64,000 nt of DNA from CAUZIZ01 sp965218775 (GTDB lineage Bacteria > Acidobacteriota > UBA6911 > RPQK01 > JAJDTT01), in the NCBI GenBank assembly GCA_965218775.1, contig CBDCLS010000006.1:806001-870000 (forward strand), in the 5' to 3' direction. The position numbers and the translations under genes are program-made. Positions 45,684 to 54,459 of this stretch are shown here, in pieces (the stretch's first letter is position 1; each line of letters starts with the position of its first letter). The notes below the pieces were generated by a model. The model had not been told where the DNA came from. It was given only the letters and a program-made list of their open reading frames with translations, and ran no database searches.

Positions 45684-46245
45684 TGCCCTGGCTAGGAAGA
45701 AGGCCTCGAGTCTAGGCGTCCTCTTGGAACACAACGTCTCGTTCTCCTGTGGTTTCAACAGCTCTCGAAAGTCGGATCGCCTCACCCTATCACAACAAGG
45801 GAGCAGGGGGGTGAAGACCGATCCCAGTTTTGTGCCAGGACAGCTAACCTGAAACTTCACCGCTGCGCCCGACTTCGGAGTTCGCATGTTCGGTGTTCTG
45901 CGGTTTGTGATTTCGCCTTTTTCCTTGGTTCTGGAGGAGGCAACCGATGAATGCTGAACCGCAGAATATCGAACAAGCGAATTTCGAAGGCTAAGGAAGA
46001 CGGTTCGGCGTTCGCATGTTGGGTGTTCTACGGTTTGTGATTTCGCCTTTTTCCTTGCTTTGGAGAAGGCAACCGATGAATGTTGAACCGCAGAATATCG
46101 AACAAGCGAATTTCGAAGGATTCGGGCGATTGCTCCCATCTGCTGGTGCCGAAGTTTCGTTCTCGAATGGGGACGGTGCTTCTGGGGGCGGGACTGGAAC
46201 TTGTCGGCTACAGCGTTTTGGGCCGAAGGACTAGCCCAGGGTCAG
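45684..46245. other. 562-bp gap with two tandem family C repeats
   Basis: Holds family C copies at 45873-45989 and 46002-46118 separated by a conserved linker CTAAGGAAGACGG, plus the downstream flank GAAGTTTCGTTCTCGAATGG at about 46150-46169. No gene; the long minus-strand open frame here is a by-product of repeat composition. Confidence 0.7.
45873..46118 (+). repeat. Palindromic repeat family C, two tandem copies
   Basis: 45873-45989 and 46002-46118; each has arms CTTCGGAGTTCGCATG-like and CAAGCGAATTTCGAAG with inner arms TTCTGCGGTTTGTGAT / AACCGCAGAATATCG. The two are nearly the same in sequence and lie 12 bp apart. Confidence 0.87.
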
Positions 46246-47007
46246 TCAGCCGTCTTGCGATGGATGAAGTTCCCCTCGATTCGTCCGATCGCGCGAAGAA
46301 GAGGAGAGAATATCCTGGATGATTCCGGGTAGGATGCGGCCTAGTTCTTGGGGAAGTCGGTCCAGGACGTCCTGGATCAATCCTTCCACTTCGATCTTGG
46401 GTTCGGAGGCCGATCCGGCCGCGGGAGAGGTAGGCGGGGTTTGCTGTCGCCTTGCCTTTCTGACGTCTCGGGCGAGGAGGTTACAATCAGGACGACACTG
46501 GGAGGGATTCAGGGTCAGGAGAGGCACAGTTGGTTCGGAAGTCTGGGGTAGGTTGGAGAGTCCCTCGGCGGCCCGCCCTGATTCGGGGGCGGGAGTCGGG
46601 TCATCCGTCGCTGTTGCCGTTTCCTTCGGCTCGGATTCGGTCGACGTCAGGAGTGTCTGGATACGAGCCACCAACTCAGAGGTCTCGAAGGGTTTAATCA
46701 GGTAGCCGTCGCAGCCAACCTGTTGCGCCCTGTCTTCATCGAACGCCTCATGGGCTCGGCCCAACAAAAGGACCCGAACGCGGGACGTTGTCCGGTCCTC
46801 TTTGACCCTTCGGCAGAGCTCGTACCCGTCCAGCTGGGGAAGTGAGAGCTTTGCCAGGAGGATGTCGGTCGGTTGGCTCTGGACGTGTTCGAGTGCCGAG
46901 TTGGCGTCGTCGAAGGTGTGGACCTTGATACCAGGTTCTTGGACGAGCGAAAGGCGGACGAGAGTCTGGGTGGTGTTGCTGTCGTCTGCTAGAACCAGGT
47001 GGTGCAT
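46246..47007 (-). CDS. Receiver-domain protein lacking the phosphoacceptor Asp
   Basis: 253 residues from ATG 47007. Residues 1-120 are a CheY-like receiver: LVLADDSNTTQTLVRLSL with the acidic pair Asp8-Asp9, DILLAKLSLPQLDGYELC, VLLLGRAHEAFDEDRA, and Lys105 in GYLIKPFE. At the phosphorylation site the residue is Lys53 rather than Asp, and the usual Thr/Ser is Gly83, so phosphate signalling is unlikely. About 90 residues of low-complexity Pro/Ser/Thr sequence follow, then a hydrophobic helix DVLDRLPQELGRILPGIIQD. No output domain. Starts 10 bp after the bamD stop, so probably in its operon. Confidence 0.8.
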   Translation of the reverse strand: MHHLVLADDSNTTQTLVRLSLVQEPGIKVHTFDDANSALEHVQSQPTDILLAKLSLPQLDGYELCRRVKEDRTTSRVRVLLLGRAHEAFDEDRAQQVGCDGYLIKPFETSELVARIQTLLTSTESEPKETATATDDPTPAPESGRAAEGLSNLPQTSEPTVPLLTLNPSQCRPDCNLLARDVRKARRQQTPPTSPAAGSASEPKIEVEGLIQDVLDRLPQELGRILPGIIQDILSSSSRDRTNRGELHPSQDG

Positions 47008-47017
47008 GCTGACTGGG

Positions 47018-47998
47018 TCACTTCGGCTCAGTAGTAGATGGTTCGCCGTTTCCGCCCATATCTTCCAGCTTGCGTTGTTCAGCCCGCCTGCGAGCGACCT
47101 CGTAGGGATCTTCTCCTCCGGTAAAGACCCCAATAACACTGCGGACTGGAGCCGTGATCGAAAAACCCTCCTCCTCCCGGCGATTGGATTCGTTCTTGGC
47201 CGCTTTCGCCTGGTCCACTACAGGAACCGGTTTCTCAAGCAAGACCAGTTTCTCTTTGGCGTCCTCAAAGTAGTCGCTGAAGGGAAACTCCCCAGCTACA
47301 CGGCTGTAGTAGACCGAAGCCTCCTCGATTCGCCCCTGTTGTTCGAGCGATTCTCCTAGTTTGAAGAGAGTCTCATCCATGTTGCTGAAGTCGGAATACT
47401 TTTCCAGTATCTCTTTGTATCGACTCTCAGATGCCAGAAAGCCCTTGCGACCGAAATAGAAATTCCCGATTGCGTGAATTCCGTTCGCCAGGGTTTCCTG
47501 CACTTCTCTCAGGAATTCTCTCGACGTAGGTGCTAGCTCACTGTCCGGGAAGTCGTCGAGGAATTTTTTCAATTCCACTTCTGCCTTCTGGGCGTAAGTG
47601 GGATCGCGATCGGCGGGTTTCATCAACCTGACGTTGATGGCAGCGATCTTCATCTGTGCGTCATCCCCCATTTCGTGCAGGGGATAGAAGATGATGAAGT
47701 CCTTGTACTGGGCTTCTGATTGCAGCAGATTATCCTTCCCTGCTTCCTCGTAGTACGAGTCTGCAATGGTGAGGAAGGAAACGGGTGTGTACTCGCTATC
47801 GGGGTAGGTATTGATCAAGGTCTGGAAGGACAGGCGAGACTTGATGTACTGATTCTTAGCGAAGAATTTCATCCCGTTCTCGAACAGAACCTTGTCGGGA
47901 GCTACTGCCCCCTCCTGCAGTCCGGCGCTCTTCTGCCCGCAGCCCGCGAAAAGGCTGACTGCCACTAGTGCCAGGAGTATCCTACTAATCAATCGCAT
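47018..47998 (-). CDS. bamD: BamD-like outer-membrane assembly lipoprotein
   Basis: 326 residues from ATG 47998. BamD is the lipoprotein partner of BamA in beta-barrel insertion. Lipobox SLFAGC gives the lipidated Cys near 20; then TPR repeats: DKVLFENGMKFFAKNQYIKS, FQTLINTYPDSEYTPVSFL, YKDFIIFYPLHEMGDDAQMK, AEVELKKFLDDFPDSELAPT, the family spacing. After the TPR part comes a charged tail with RREEEGFSITAPVRSVIGVF not seen in enterobacterial BamD. Just upstream is a truncated tandem copy of its first half. Confidence 0.87.
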   Translation of the reverse strand: MRLISRILLALVAVSLFAGCGQKSAGLQEGAVAPDKVLFENGMKFFAKNQYIKSRLSFQTLINTYPDSEYTPVSFLTIADSYYEEAGKDNLLQSEAQYKDFIIFYPLHEMGDDAQMKIAAINVRLMKPADRDPTYAQKAEVELKKFLDDFPDSELAPTSREFLREVQETLANGIHAIGNFYFGRKGFLASESRYKEILEKYSDFSNMDETLFKLGESLEQQGRIEEASVYYSRVAGEFPFSDYFEDAKEKLVLLEKPVPVVDQAKAAKNESNRREEEGFSITAPVRSVIGVFTGGEDPYEVARRRAEQRKLEDMGGNGEPSTTEPK

Positions 47999-48020
47999 GG
48001 TCTCCGCCACAATCTAGGGT

Positions 48021-48554
48021 TCAATATTTTTGAATTCCATTTGCCAGGGTTTCCTGTACCTCTCTCAGGAATTCCCTTGCCGTAGGTGCTAATTCGCTGT
48101 TTGGGAATTCGTCTAGGAACTTCTTCAATTCCACTTCGGCGTTCTGAGCATGGGTGGGGTCTCGATCGTGAGACTTCGTCAACCTGAGGTTGATGGCAGC
48201 GATCTTCTTCCGTGCGTCATCCGCCATTTCGTGCAGGGGATAGAAGATGATGAAGTCCTTGTACTCGGCTCTTGCTTGCAGCAGATTATCCCTTCCTGCT
48301 TCCTCGTAGTACGAGTCTGCAATGGAGAGGAAGGAAACGGCGGTGTACTCGCTGTCGGGGTAGGTATTGATCAAGGTCTGGAAGGAGCGGCGGGACTTGA
48401 TGTACTGATTCTTTTCGAAGAACTTCATCCCGTTCTCGAAGAGAACCTTGTCGGGAGCTACTGCCCCCTCCTGCAGTCCGGCGCTCTTCTGCCCGCAGCC
48501 CGCGAGAAGGCTGACCGCCACTAGTGCCAGAAGCGTCCTACTAATCAATTGCAT
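48021..48554 (-). pseudogene. Truncated tandem duplicate of bamD (5' half)
   Basis: 177 residues, about 85 percent identical to the first 180 residues of the bamD-like gene that follows, including lipobox SLLAGC, then stopping after LANGIQKY. The non-coding leader (CCTAGATTGTGGCGGAGACC and its variant CTCTAGATTGTGGCAGAGAC) is duplicated too, so one ~555-bp unit was copied with its 5' leader. It still encodes a signal peptide, a lipobox and three TPRs, so a short lipoprotein may be made; whether it works is unknown. Confidence 0.85.
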
Positions 48555-48576
48555 GGTCTCTGCCACAATCTAGAGT

Positions 48577-49248
48577 TCAATGGGTCTTCTCAGCCTGATC
48601 CGCGAGTTCCTGCATTTGACGAAAGGTCTCGACAGGAGAGGGACTGCCGAAGATCGCCGATCCAGCGACGACAATATTCACGCCTGAGCGTACAGCCTCG
48701 TCGGTGTTCTTGAGTCCCATACCTCCATCGATCTCAATTTTTACATCGAGGCCACGTTCCTCGATCAAAGACCGCAATTTTCTCACTTTTTCCAAGCTGC
48801 TGGCAATGAAATCTTGGCCTCCAAAGCCCGGATTCACCGACATAATGAGCACGTGGTGGCATTTGGGTAGGATCTCCTCCAATACACTCACCGGCGTGTG
48901 GGGGTTAACCACTACCCCTGGCTGCACCCCTCCTTCGCGAATCTGATCTATTAGACGGTCTAAATGCCTGACGGTTTCATAATGTATGCTCAAGTAGTTG
49001 GCACCGGCTTCGACAAAAGTCTCGATCAGAGCCTCTGGATTGGAAATCATCAAGTGAACGTCCAAGATCAGTTTGGTGTGTTTTCGGATGGCCTTGATCA
49101 CAGGGGGGCCGATGCTGAGATTGGGAACGAAGTTCCCGTCCATGACGTCCAGGTGTAGCAGTTTGGCCCCGGCGGCCTCCATGGAGTCGATGTCATCGCC
49201 CAAGGAGGTGAAGTTGGCGGACAGAAGCGATGGAGCGATCCACGCCAT
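48577..49248 (-). CDS. rpe: Ribulose-phosphate 3-epimerase
   Basis: 223 residues. Interconverts ribulose 5-phosphate and xylulose 5-phosphate, which also links to the xylose operon in this window. TIM barrel with metal ligands: SLLSANFTSLGDDIDSMEAA, HLDVMDGNFVPNLSIGPPVI, LDVHLMISNPE, the loop VNPGFGGQDFIASSLEKVR, IEIDGGMGLKNTDEAVRSGV and VAGSAIFG. All catalytic Asp and His are present. Start overlaps the PASTA gene stop (TGATG). Confidence 0.94.
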   Translation of the reverse strand: MAWIAPSLLSANFTSLGDDIDSMEAAGAKLLHLDVMDGNFVPNLSIGPPVIKAIRKHTKLILDVHLMISNPEALIETFVEAGANYLSIHYETVRHLDRLIDQIREGGVQPGVVVNPHTPVSVLEEILPKCHHVLIMSVNPGFGGQDFIASSLEKVRKLRSLIEERGLDVKIEIDGGMGLKNTDEAVRSGVNIVVAGSAIFGSPSPVETFRQMQELADQAEKTH

Positions 49249-49985
49249 CAGCGTGCGACCTCCAGATGAATCGAGTCATCTTCCTCCAGAACGTACCCCG
49301 GCTCCGGGGCCTGACGCACGACGACCCCTCTGCGGACCTTGGCATTTCTGGTGTACTGAATCTCTCCTACCTTGAAACCCTGTTTTTCGAAGAACATGAG
49401 TACTCGATTCAGGCTCTGTCCCGCTACGTCGACCATGATGTATCGTTTTGGCCGCCGACGGGCGACCAGGATATCAATCTCGGCGCCCGTAATCTCCTGG
49501 GTATTGGGGGCGGGGAACTGATTGATCACTTGTTCAGACTCCAGCTCGGGCAGCGAAATTCTACTGATATCACCCAGTGTATAGCCTGACTGACGCGCCC
49601 GAAACAGGGCGACTCTCTCAGTCGATCCCAGCAACTCTGGCACTGGGTCCCGCTGCTTTCCTAGGCTCAGCAGAACCTGTACCTCTCGATTTGCCTTGAT
49701 GAGCACTCCAGTCCCAGGCAACTGATAGACGATCGCTCCCTTGGGAATTTCGGGGTCATAGCGCTCACCCGTCAGCGCGAGCCTGAGATTGACGGCTTCC
49801 AGTAGCCGCGATGCCTCTTCTAACTCGGTGCCCACCAGGGCCGGGACGGCAACCTCTTTGGCCCTGACAACGAGTCGCATGCTCACGACAGTGCTGACGA
49901 GGAAGATGACGAAGAGGACGCCGCCCAGAAGGATCAGTTTGCCGATACTCAGAAAAGAACTTCGGCGTCGCCCTTTTGCCCTCAT
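49248..49985 (-). CDS. Membrane-anchored protein with three PASTA domains
   Basis: 245 residues: basic N-terminus, one TM helix near 17-38 (ILLGGVLFVIFLVSTVVSMR), then three PASTA domains of about 65-70 residues: VPALVGTELEEASRLLEAVN, VPELLGSTERVALFRARQSG and VDVAGQSLNRVLMFFEKQGF as their starts, each ending in a VxxQxPxPG-like turn. PASTA domains bind muropeptides or beta-lactam-like structures and usually sit on Ser/Thr kinases or PBPs; here no kinase or transpeptidase is attached. Sits in a conserved translation-type operon between rsmB and rpe. Confidence 0.87.
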   Translation of the reverse strand: MRAKGRRRSSFLSIGKLILLGGVLFVIFLVSTVVSMRLVVRAKEVAVPALVGTELEEASRLLEAVNLRLALTGERYDPEIPKGAIVYQLPGTGVLIKANREVQVLLSLGKQRDPVPELLGSTERVALFRARQSGYTLGDISRISLPELESEQVINQFPAPNTQEITGAEIDILVARRRPKRYIMVDVAGQSLNRVLMFFEKQGFKVGEIQYTRNAKVRRGVVVRQAPEPGYVLEEDDSIHLEVAR

Positions 49986-50138
49986 TCTCGCCCTCGCAAC
50001 CCGCTGTCGTGCCCCAACCTCTTGGATTTGCTGCGCAGTGAGGTTGGCGTCGGAGCTCTTGCATCCCCCTGTCAGATGATCCTTGCCGACGGTTCAGGAA
50101 TCGCCCATTGCGCGAGTTCCTAATCTACCATAGGCCTT

Positions 50139-51410
50139 TCAGAGGCGTCGAATCTGGGTGGCAAAGAAGCCTCCAACTCCGGGGCCTCCCGGAAAGCTCC
50201 GGTAGAAATCCGCGATCGCTGCAGCGCCAGGCTCATCGGCTAGAAACTCTTCGATGACGTCTTCGTTTTCCTCCGGCTCGGTGGAGCAGGTGATGTAGAG
50301 CAAATCACCCCCTCTTCGGAGGCCCTCAAAACTATTCTTCAGAATCGACAGCTGTTTCGAGTGGAATCGTTTCAAGTCGTTCTCCAGGATGCGGAGACGA
50401 ATGTCTGGATTCGAGCGAAGTGTTCCCGTCCCAGAGCAGGGAACATCCAACAAGATGAAGTCGAAGGAAATCTGGAAAGGGCATCCCCGGGTGAGATCTG
50501 CCGCCACCACCTCGGGTGTGGGCATCTTGTAAAGGTGTGCCCGTTCCAGCATTTGCCTGAGTCTTGAGTGACTAATGTCACAAGAGTAGATGGTGGCATC
50601 GGGCGGCTTGCAAGTGTTCAAGACGAAAAGCTTCCCGCCCGGAGCCGAGCAGAAGTCTCCGATCATTCTCGCCTTCTGGACATTCCCCAGATAAACGACT
50701 TCTTGGCTGGCTCCGTCCATGAAGAAGCAGTAGCCCTCGAGATAGAGTGGGTGCTCGGGGAAAGACGGAGACTCGACGATCAAGCAGTTGCGAACTTTGG
50801 GGTAGGGCCGAAAAGAGATCTGCTCTCGTTCCAGTTGTTGGCAGAACTCCTGGAATCCAATCCTTGAGCTGTTGACCCTGAGAAAGGGCACTGGGGGTTG
50901 GTTGTTGGCTCGCAGGAGGTCTTCGGTGGCCGTGTCTCCGTAGCGTTCCAGGTATCTTTCGACCAGCCACCGCGGATGACTGTAGCGTAGGGCCAGCACT
51001 GCCGGCGTCTGTCCCTGGGGCAGGGCAGGCGGATTGCTTAGAAATCGCCGAAGTAGTGCGTTGACAAAGGGAGATGCCGACGATTTCTTGAATCCCCGGC
51101 AAAGCTCCACGGCTGAGTGGACAGCAGCTCTTTCAGGCACCCGCAGATAGTTCAACTGATAGAGCGCAGTCCTCAGGATCGAAACGATTTCAGGGTCCAG
51201 TTTTCGCAGTGGTTTGTGGCTGCCCCATTCGATGTAGTAGTCCAGAAGGACGAGATTTCTGAGGACCCCGAATACCAGCTCCGTGACGAGACGGCGATCT
51301 CTTGGGTCCAGTTGAGCAAACTTGGGGTCACTCGCCAGATTCTCGAGCGGAACGCGGCTCCTGTCAGACTGACGCAGCAGCAGCTCGACGGCTACAGCTC
51401 TAGCATCCAT
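50139..51410 (-). CDS. rsmB: 16S rRNA m5C967 methyltransferase
   Basis: 423 residues. NusB-like N-terminal RNA-binding domain (1-135, ERAAVHSAVELCRGFKKSS) and a SAM-dependent methyltransferase domain: GDFCSAPGGKLFVLNTCKP, DFILLDVPCSGTGTLRSNPD with a catalytic Cys, and LLYITCSTEPEENEDVIEEF with the second Cys. Methylates C967 in helix 31 of 16S rRNA. Full length. Upstream (to fmt) is a reversed family C repeat, and a 153-bp gap separates the downstream PASTA gene. Confidence 0.9.
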   Translation of the reverse strand: MDARAVAVELLLRQSDRSRVPLENLASDPKFAQLDPRDRRLVTELVFGVLRNLVLLDYYIEWGSHKPLRKLDPEIVSILRTALYQLNYLRVPERAAVHSAVELCRGFKKSSASPFVNALLRRFLSNPPALPQGQTPAVLALRYSHPRWLVERYLERYGDTATEDLLRANNQPPVPFLRVNSSRIGFQEFCQQLEREQISFRPYPKVRNCLIVESPSFPEHPLYLEGYCFFMDGASQEVVYLGNVQKARMIGDFCSAPGGKLFVLNTCKPPDATIYSCDISHSRLRQMLERAHLYKMPTPEVVAADLTRGCPFQISFDFILLDVPCSGTGTLRSNPDIRLRILENDLKRFHSKQLSILKNSFEGLRRGGDLLYITCSTEPEENEDVIEEFLADEPGAAAIADFYRSFPGGPGVGGFFATQIRRL

Positions 51411-51480
51411 TTTCCAACCCTCGGACTCCCCCTGAATGTGGAGTTTGCTGAAGCGGCCTCTCCGGAAGCGAGATCCTGGC

Positions 51481-51597
51481 CTTCGAAATTCGCCTGTTCG
51501 ATATTCTGCGGTTCAGCATTTGTCGGTTGCCTTCGACCGAGCAACGAAGAAAGGCCGAATCACAAACCGCAGAACACCGAACATGCGAACGCCGAAC
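51481..51597 (-). repeat. Palindromic repeat family C, reverse copy
   Basis: Reads CTTCGAAATTCGCCTG at the left and GCATGTTCGGTGTTCTGCGG in reverse complement at the right; inverse orientation to the other copies. Lies between rsmB and fmt, inside the presumed operon. Confidence 0.85.
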
Positions 51598-51622
51598 GGT
51601 CTTCCCCTGGGAAGGCCCTCCT

Positions 51623-52579
51623 TCAGTAGAATCGTTCCCCGGTCTTCAGAGCCAACCCGTTGGCGAAGTCTCGGGCTGAAAGCTGCTTTCGATTCTCGAG
51701 CTGCAGCTCCTTCAAAGCGAGTTGGCCGCCATCCCCGCACCGAATCAGAATGGAATCCGAAGTGATCTCACAGACCTCGCCTGGTTTTGCGGCCGCCTGA
51801 CCGGACTGCTCGGGGATTCTTTGACTGCGCCATATCTTCACTCCCTTCTCCCGGAAGCGAGCGAAAGCCGTAGGTTTGGGGTTCAGGGCGCGGATCAAGT
51901 TGTGGATTGAGGTGCAGTTGCGATTCCAGTCGATTTGTCCGTCCTCCTTCTGGATGCGGGGAGCAAGGGTCGCTTCGCCAGGGTCCTGCGATCGTGCCCG
52001 AAGCTCACCCCGCGCATAAGAGAGCATATCGCGCAGCATCAGTTCCACACCCTTCTTGGCAAGTATGTCCTCTACTTCACCGGTAGTGGCATCCTCCCCG
52101 ATTGGGATTGAGACCTGCGTCAGAATGTCGCCGCTGTCCATACCCTCATCCAGCTTCATAAGGGTGACGCCGGTTTCGGTTTCTCCGTTCATCAGGGCGT
52201 GGGCTACGGGCGCCGCTCCTCGGTACTTGGGCAATAGCGAAGTATGAATATTGAGTGCTCCCAGGGGAGGGCAGTTGAAGAACTCAGCAGGGAGCAGTTG
52301 GCCGAAGGCTACGACCATGAGCAGGTCTGGCCTGGTCTGTGCCAGGAACTCGAGGGCCCCTGGGTTGTTGCGGATCCGCTCCGGTTGCAGTATGTGGAGG
52401 CGGAGCTTCTCTGCCTCCACCTTAACGGCGCTGGGCCGCGGCATCCGTCCCCGCCCGCGCGGTCTGTCAGGCTGGGTGACGACGCCGACTACCTGATAGG
52501 AGGCTTCTCCACCGTCCTGGACCAGAGCCTTGAGGAAAGGTACGGCAAATGGCGGTGTCCCCAGGAAGACGATCCGCAT
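51623..52579 (-). CDS. fmt: Methionyl-tRNA formyltransferase
   Basis: 318 residues. Formylates Met-tRNAfMet from 10-formyl-THF. Visible: RIVFLGTPPFAVPFLKAL, VGVVTQPDRPRGRGR, LLMVVAFGQLLPAEFF, the catalytic Asn/His/Asp in NIHTSLLPKYRGAAPVAHAL and LMKLDEGMDSGDIL, and a C-terminal domain ALNPKPTAFARFREKGVKIW. Full length. Start is directly next to the def stop; the classic def-fmt pair. Confidence 0.93.
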   Translation of the reverse strand: MRIVFLGTPPFAVPFLKALVQDGGEASYQVVGVVTQPDRPRGRGRMPRPSAVKVEAEKLRLHILQPERIRNNPGALEFLAQTRPDLLMVVAFGQLLPAEFFNCPPLGALNIHTSLLPKYRGAAPVAHALMNGETETGVTLMKLDEGMDSGDILTQVSIPIGEDATTGEVEDILAKKGVELMLRDMLSYARGELRARSQDPGEATLAPRIQKEDGQIDWNRNCTSIHNLIRALNPKPTAFARFREKGVKIWRSQRIPEQSGQAAAKPGEVCEITSDSILIRCGDGGQLALKELQLENRKQLSARDFANGLALKTGERFY

Positions 52580-53089
52580 CTACCATTCTCCGGCTCGGAT
52601 AAGCTTCTGAATCTTTCTCTTGATCATTTCGCGCTTTAGGCGGGAGATGCGATCGATGTAGAGAATCCCGTCGAGATGATCGATTTCATGACACATCACG
52701 CGCGCCAGCAGATCGCTTCCTTCGAGGTCGATCGGATTTCCATCCAGATCCTGGGCCGCTACGCGAACCTGTTGGGGACGTTCCACCAGAGCAGTAAAGT
52801 CGGGGATGCTTAGACAGCCTTCTTCGCCCTTCTGGCTGCCTTCTCGTCCCGCGATCTCCGGGTTCACCAGGATCACCTGGTGGCCTTTCTCTTCGCCGCC
52901 TGTAATGTCGATCACGGTGAGGCGTAGATTGATTCCCACCTGAGGTGCAGCGAGGCCAATCCCAGGCGCTGCATACATCGTTTGCAGCAAATCACCCGCC
53001 AGGGTCTTCAGTTCCTGGTCGAAGCGTTCGACAGGTTGACTCTTGAGCTCCAGTTCGGATGCACCGTACTTGAGGATAGGCCGAATCAT
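52580..53089 (-). CDS. def: Peptide deformylase
   Basis: 169 residues. Removes the formyl group from nascent proteins; metal enzyme. The three motifs are clear: GIGLAAPQVGINLR, the metal Cys in EEGCLSIPDF and the HExxH-type HEIDHLDGILYIDR with both His and the Glu. Typical length. Upstream of fmt and downstream of aroC by 7 bp, so these are co-transcribed. Confidence 0.95.
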   Translation of the reverse strand: MIRPILKYGASELELKSQPVERFDQELKTLAGDLLQTMYAAPGIGLAAPQVGINLRLTVIDITGGEEKGHQVILVNPEIAGREGSQKGEEGCLSIPDFTALVERPQQVRVAAQDLDGNPIDLEGSDLLARVMCHEIDHLDGILYIDRISRLKREMIKRKIQKLIRAGEW

Positions 53090-53096
53090 CTAGTGC

Positions 53097-54266
53097 TCAC
53101 ATCTGGTGGACGGTTTTCAGGTAGCTCTCCAGGTTGCGCTGGACCTCTTGAAGCGTGTCGCCTCCAAACTTTTCCTGCACGGCCCGAGCCAGAACAATCG
53201 CGACCATGGACTCGCCAATCACGCCCGCTGCCGGGACAACACAAGTGTCGGATCGCTCATACTGGGCCTTGAAAGGTTCCTTGGTTGCCAGATTCACCGA
53301 CCTGAGAGGCCGCTTCAAAGTAGCGATCGGTTTGACCACAGCTCTGACGATGATCTCCTCGCCATTCGAAGTGCCTCCCTCGAGCCCACCGGCGTGATTC
53401 GTCTCTCTGTAGAACCGCCGCTCCTGCTGGTCGTAGAAGATCTCGTCGTGGAACTCGCTACCCGTGGGGGCGGGATCCAGACCGAGGCCGGTCTCTACCG
53501 CCTTGATAGCATTGATTGACATGAGAGCCTGGGCCAGCAGGCCGTCGAGCTTACGATCCCAGTGGACATGGCTACCCAAGCCCGGTGGCACTCCCACGGC
53601 TCGGACCTCGAAGGTCCCGCCAATGGTGTCGCCGCTTTCGATAGCGTCATCCACCGCTTTCTTCATCGCATCCTCAAGAGAGGAGTCACAGCAGCGCATG
53701 GGAGAAGACTCGATCTGTGGTACCAGATCGATTGAGACTTTCTCCAACTGGGCCGCGGAAATCCGGACGTCCTTTATGGCTACGACATGACTGTAGATCC
53801 GAATGCCCAATGATTGGAGGAGAAGCTTACAGAAGGCACCAACCGCAACTCTGGATGTGGTCTCCCTGGCGCTCGAGCGCTCCAGCACGTTCCGCATATC
53901 AGTGAACTGGTATTTCATGGCCCCCACCAGATCAGCATGACCCGGTCTGGGACGTTCCACCCTGCGTTTCTGCGCTCCTTCAGGATTGGGCTCCACTGAC
54001 ATGATGTCCACCCAGTTCACCCAGTCTCGGTTCGTGATAGCGAACGCTATCGGTGAGCCCAGAGAATAGCCGTGGCGGATACCGGAGAAGATGTCGATCT
54101 CGTCGCTCTCGATCTTCATGCGTGCCCCTCGCCCGTAGCCGCCCATCCGGCGCTTCAGCTCGGAGTTGACGAAAGCGACGTCGACCAGGACGTGAGCGGG
54201 AAATCCCTCGATGACTGAGATCAATCCCTTCCCGTGGGATTCCCCAGAGGTCAAGAAACGAAGCAT
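53097..54266 (-). CDS. aroC: Chorismate synthase
   Basis: 389 residues from ATG 54266 (MLRFLTSGESHGKGLISVIE); an upstream ATG at 54305 is less conserved. Converts EPSP to chorismate with reduced FMN, last step of the shikimate pathway. Visible: SGESHGKGL, ERPRPGHADLVGAMKY, RSSARETTSRVAVGAFCKLL with the FMN-binding Arg, TNHAGGLEGGTSNGEEIIVR, and RSDTCVVPAAGVIGESMVAI. Complete. Divergent from mlaE; a small palindrome AGTGTAACACT lies in the shared 193-bp gap (about 54402-54412). Confidence 0.93.
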   Translation of the reverse strand: MLRFLTSGESHGKGLISVIEGFPAHVLVDVAFVNSELKRRMGGYGRGARMKIESDEIDIFSGIRHGYSLGSPIAFAITNRDWVNWVDIMSVEPNPEGAQKRRVERPRPGHADLVGAMKYQFTDMRNVLERSSARETTSRVAVGAFCKLLLQSLGIRIYSHVVAIKDVRISAAQLEKVSIDLVPQIESSPMRCCDSSLEDAMKKAVDDAIESGDTIGGTFEVRAVGVPPGLGSHVHWDRKLDGLLAQALMSINAIKAVETGLGLDPAPTGSEFHDEIFYDQQERRFYRETNHAGGLEGGTSNGEEIIVRAVVKPIATLKRPLRSVNLATKEPFKAQYERSDTCVVPAAGVIGESMVAIVLARAVQEKFGGDTLQEVQRNLESYLKTVHQM

Positions 54267-54459
54267 TATCGTAATTCTCCCGAACCTGCCCGGGTGGCTG
54301 AGCATCCTTGGAGCAAAGCGGCGTCTCTGATAGAATTTTCGCTGCTCAACGCCTATTTTACGAGAGCTTCGGGTCAGCGTTCTCGAAGCCGCCGAGCGGT
54401 CTAGTGTAACACTAAACCGGGGACCTGGCGCTTTGCAGAGCCGCTCATAACGGAGACCT

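Noticed and set aside
54402..54412. AGTGTAACACT palindrome as an operator for aroC/mlaE
   Set aside because: Short, single occurrence, no regulator identified; recorded only in the aroC entry.
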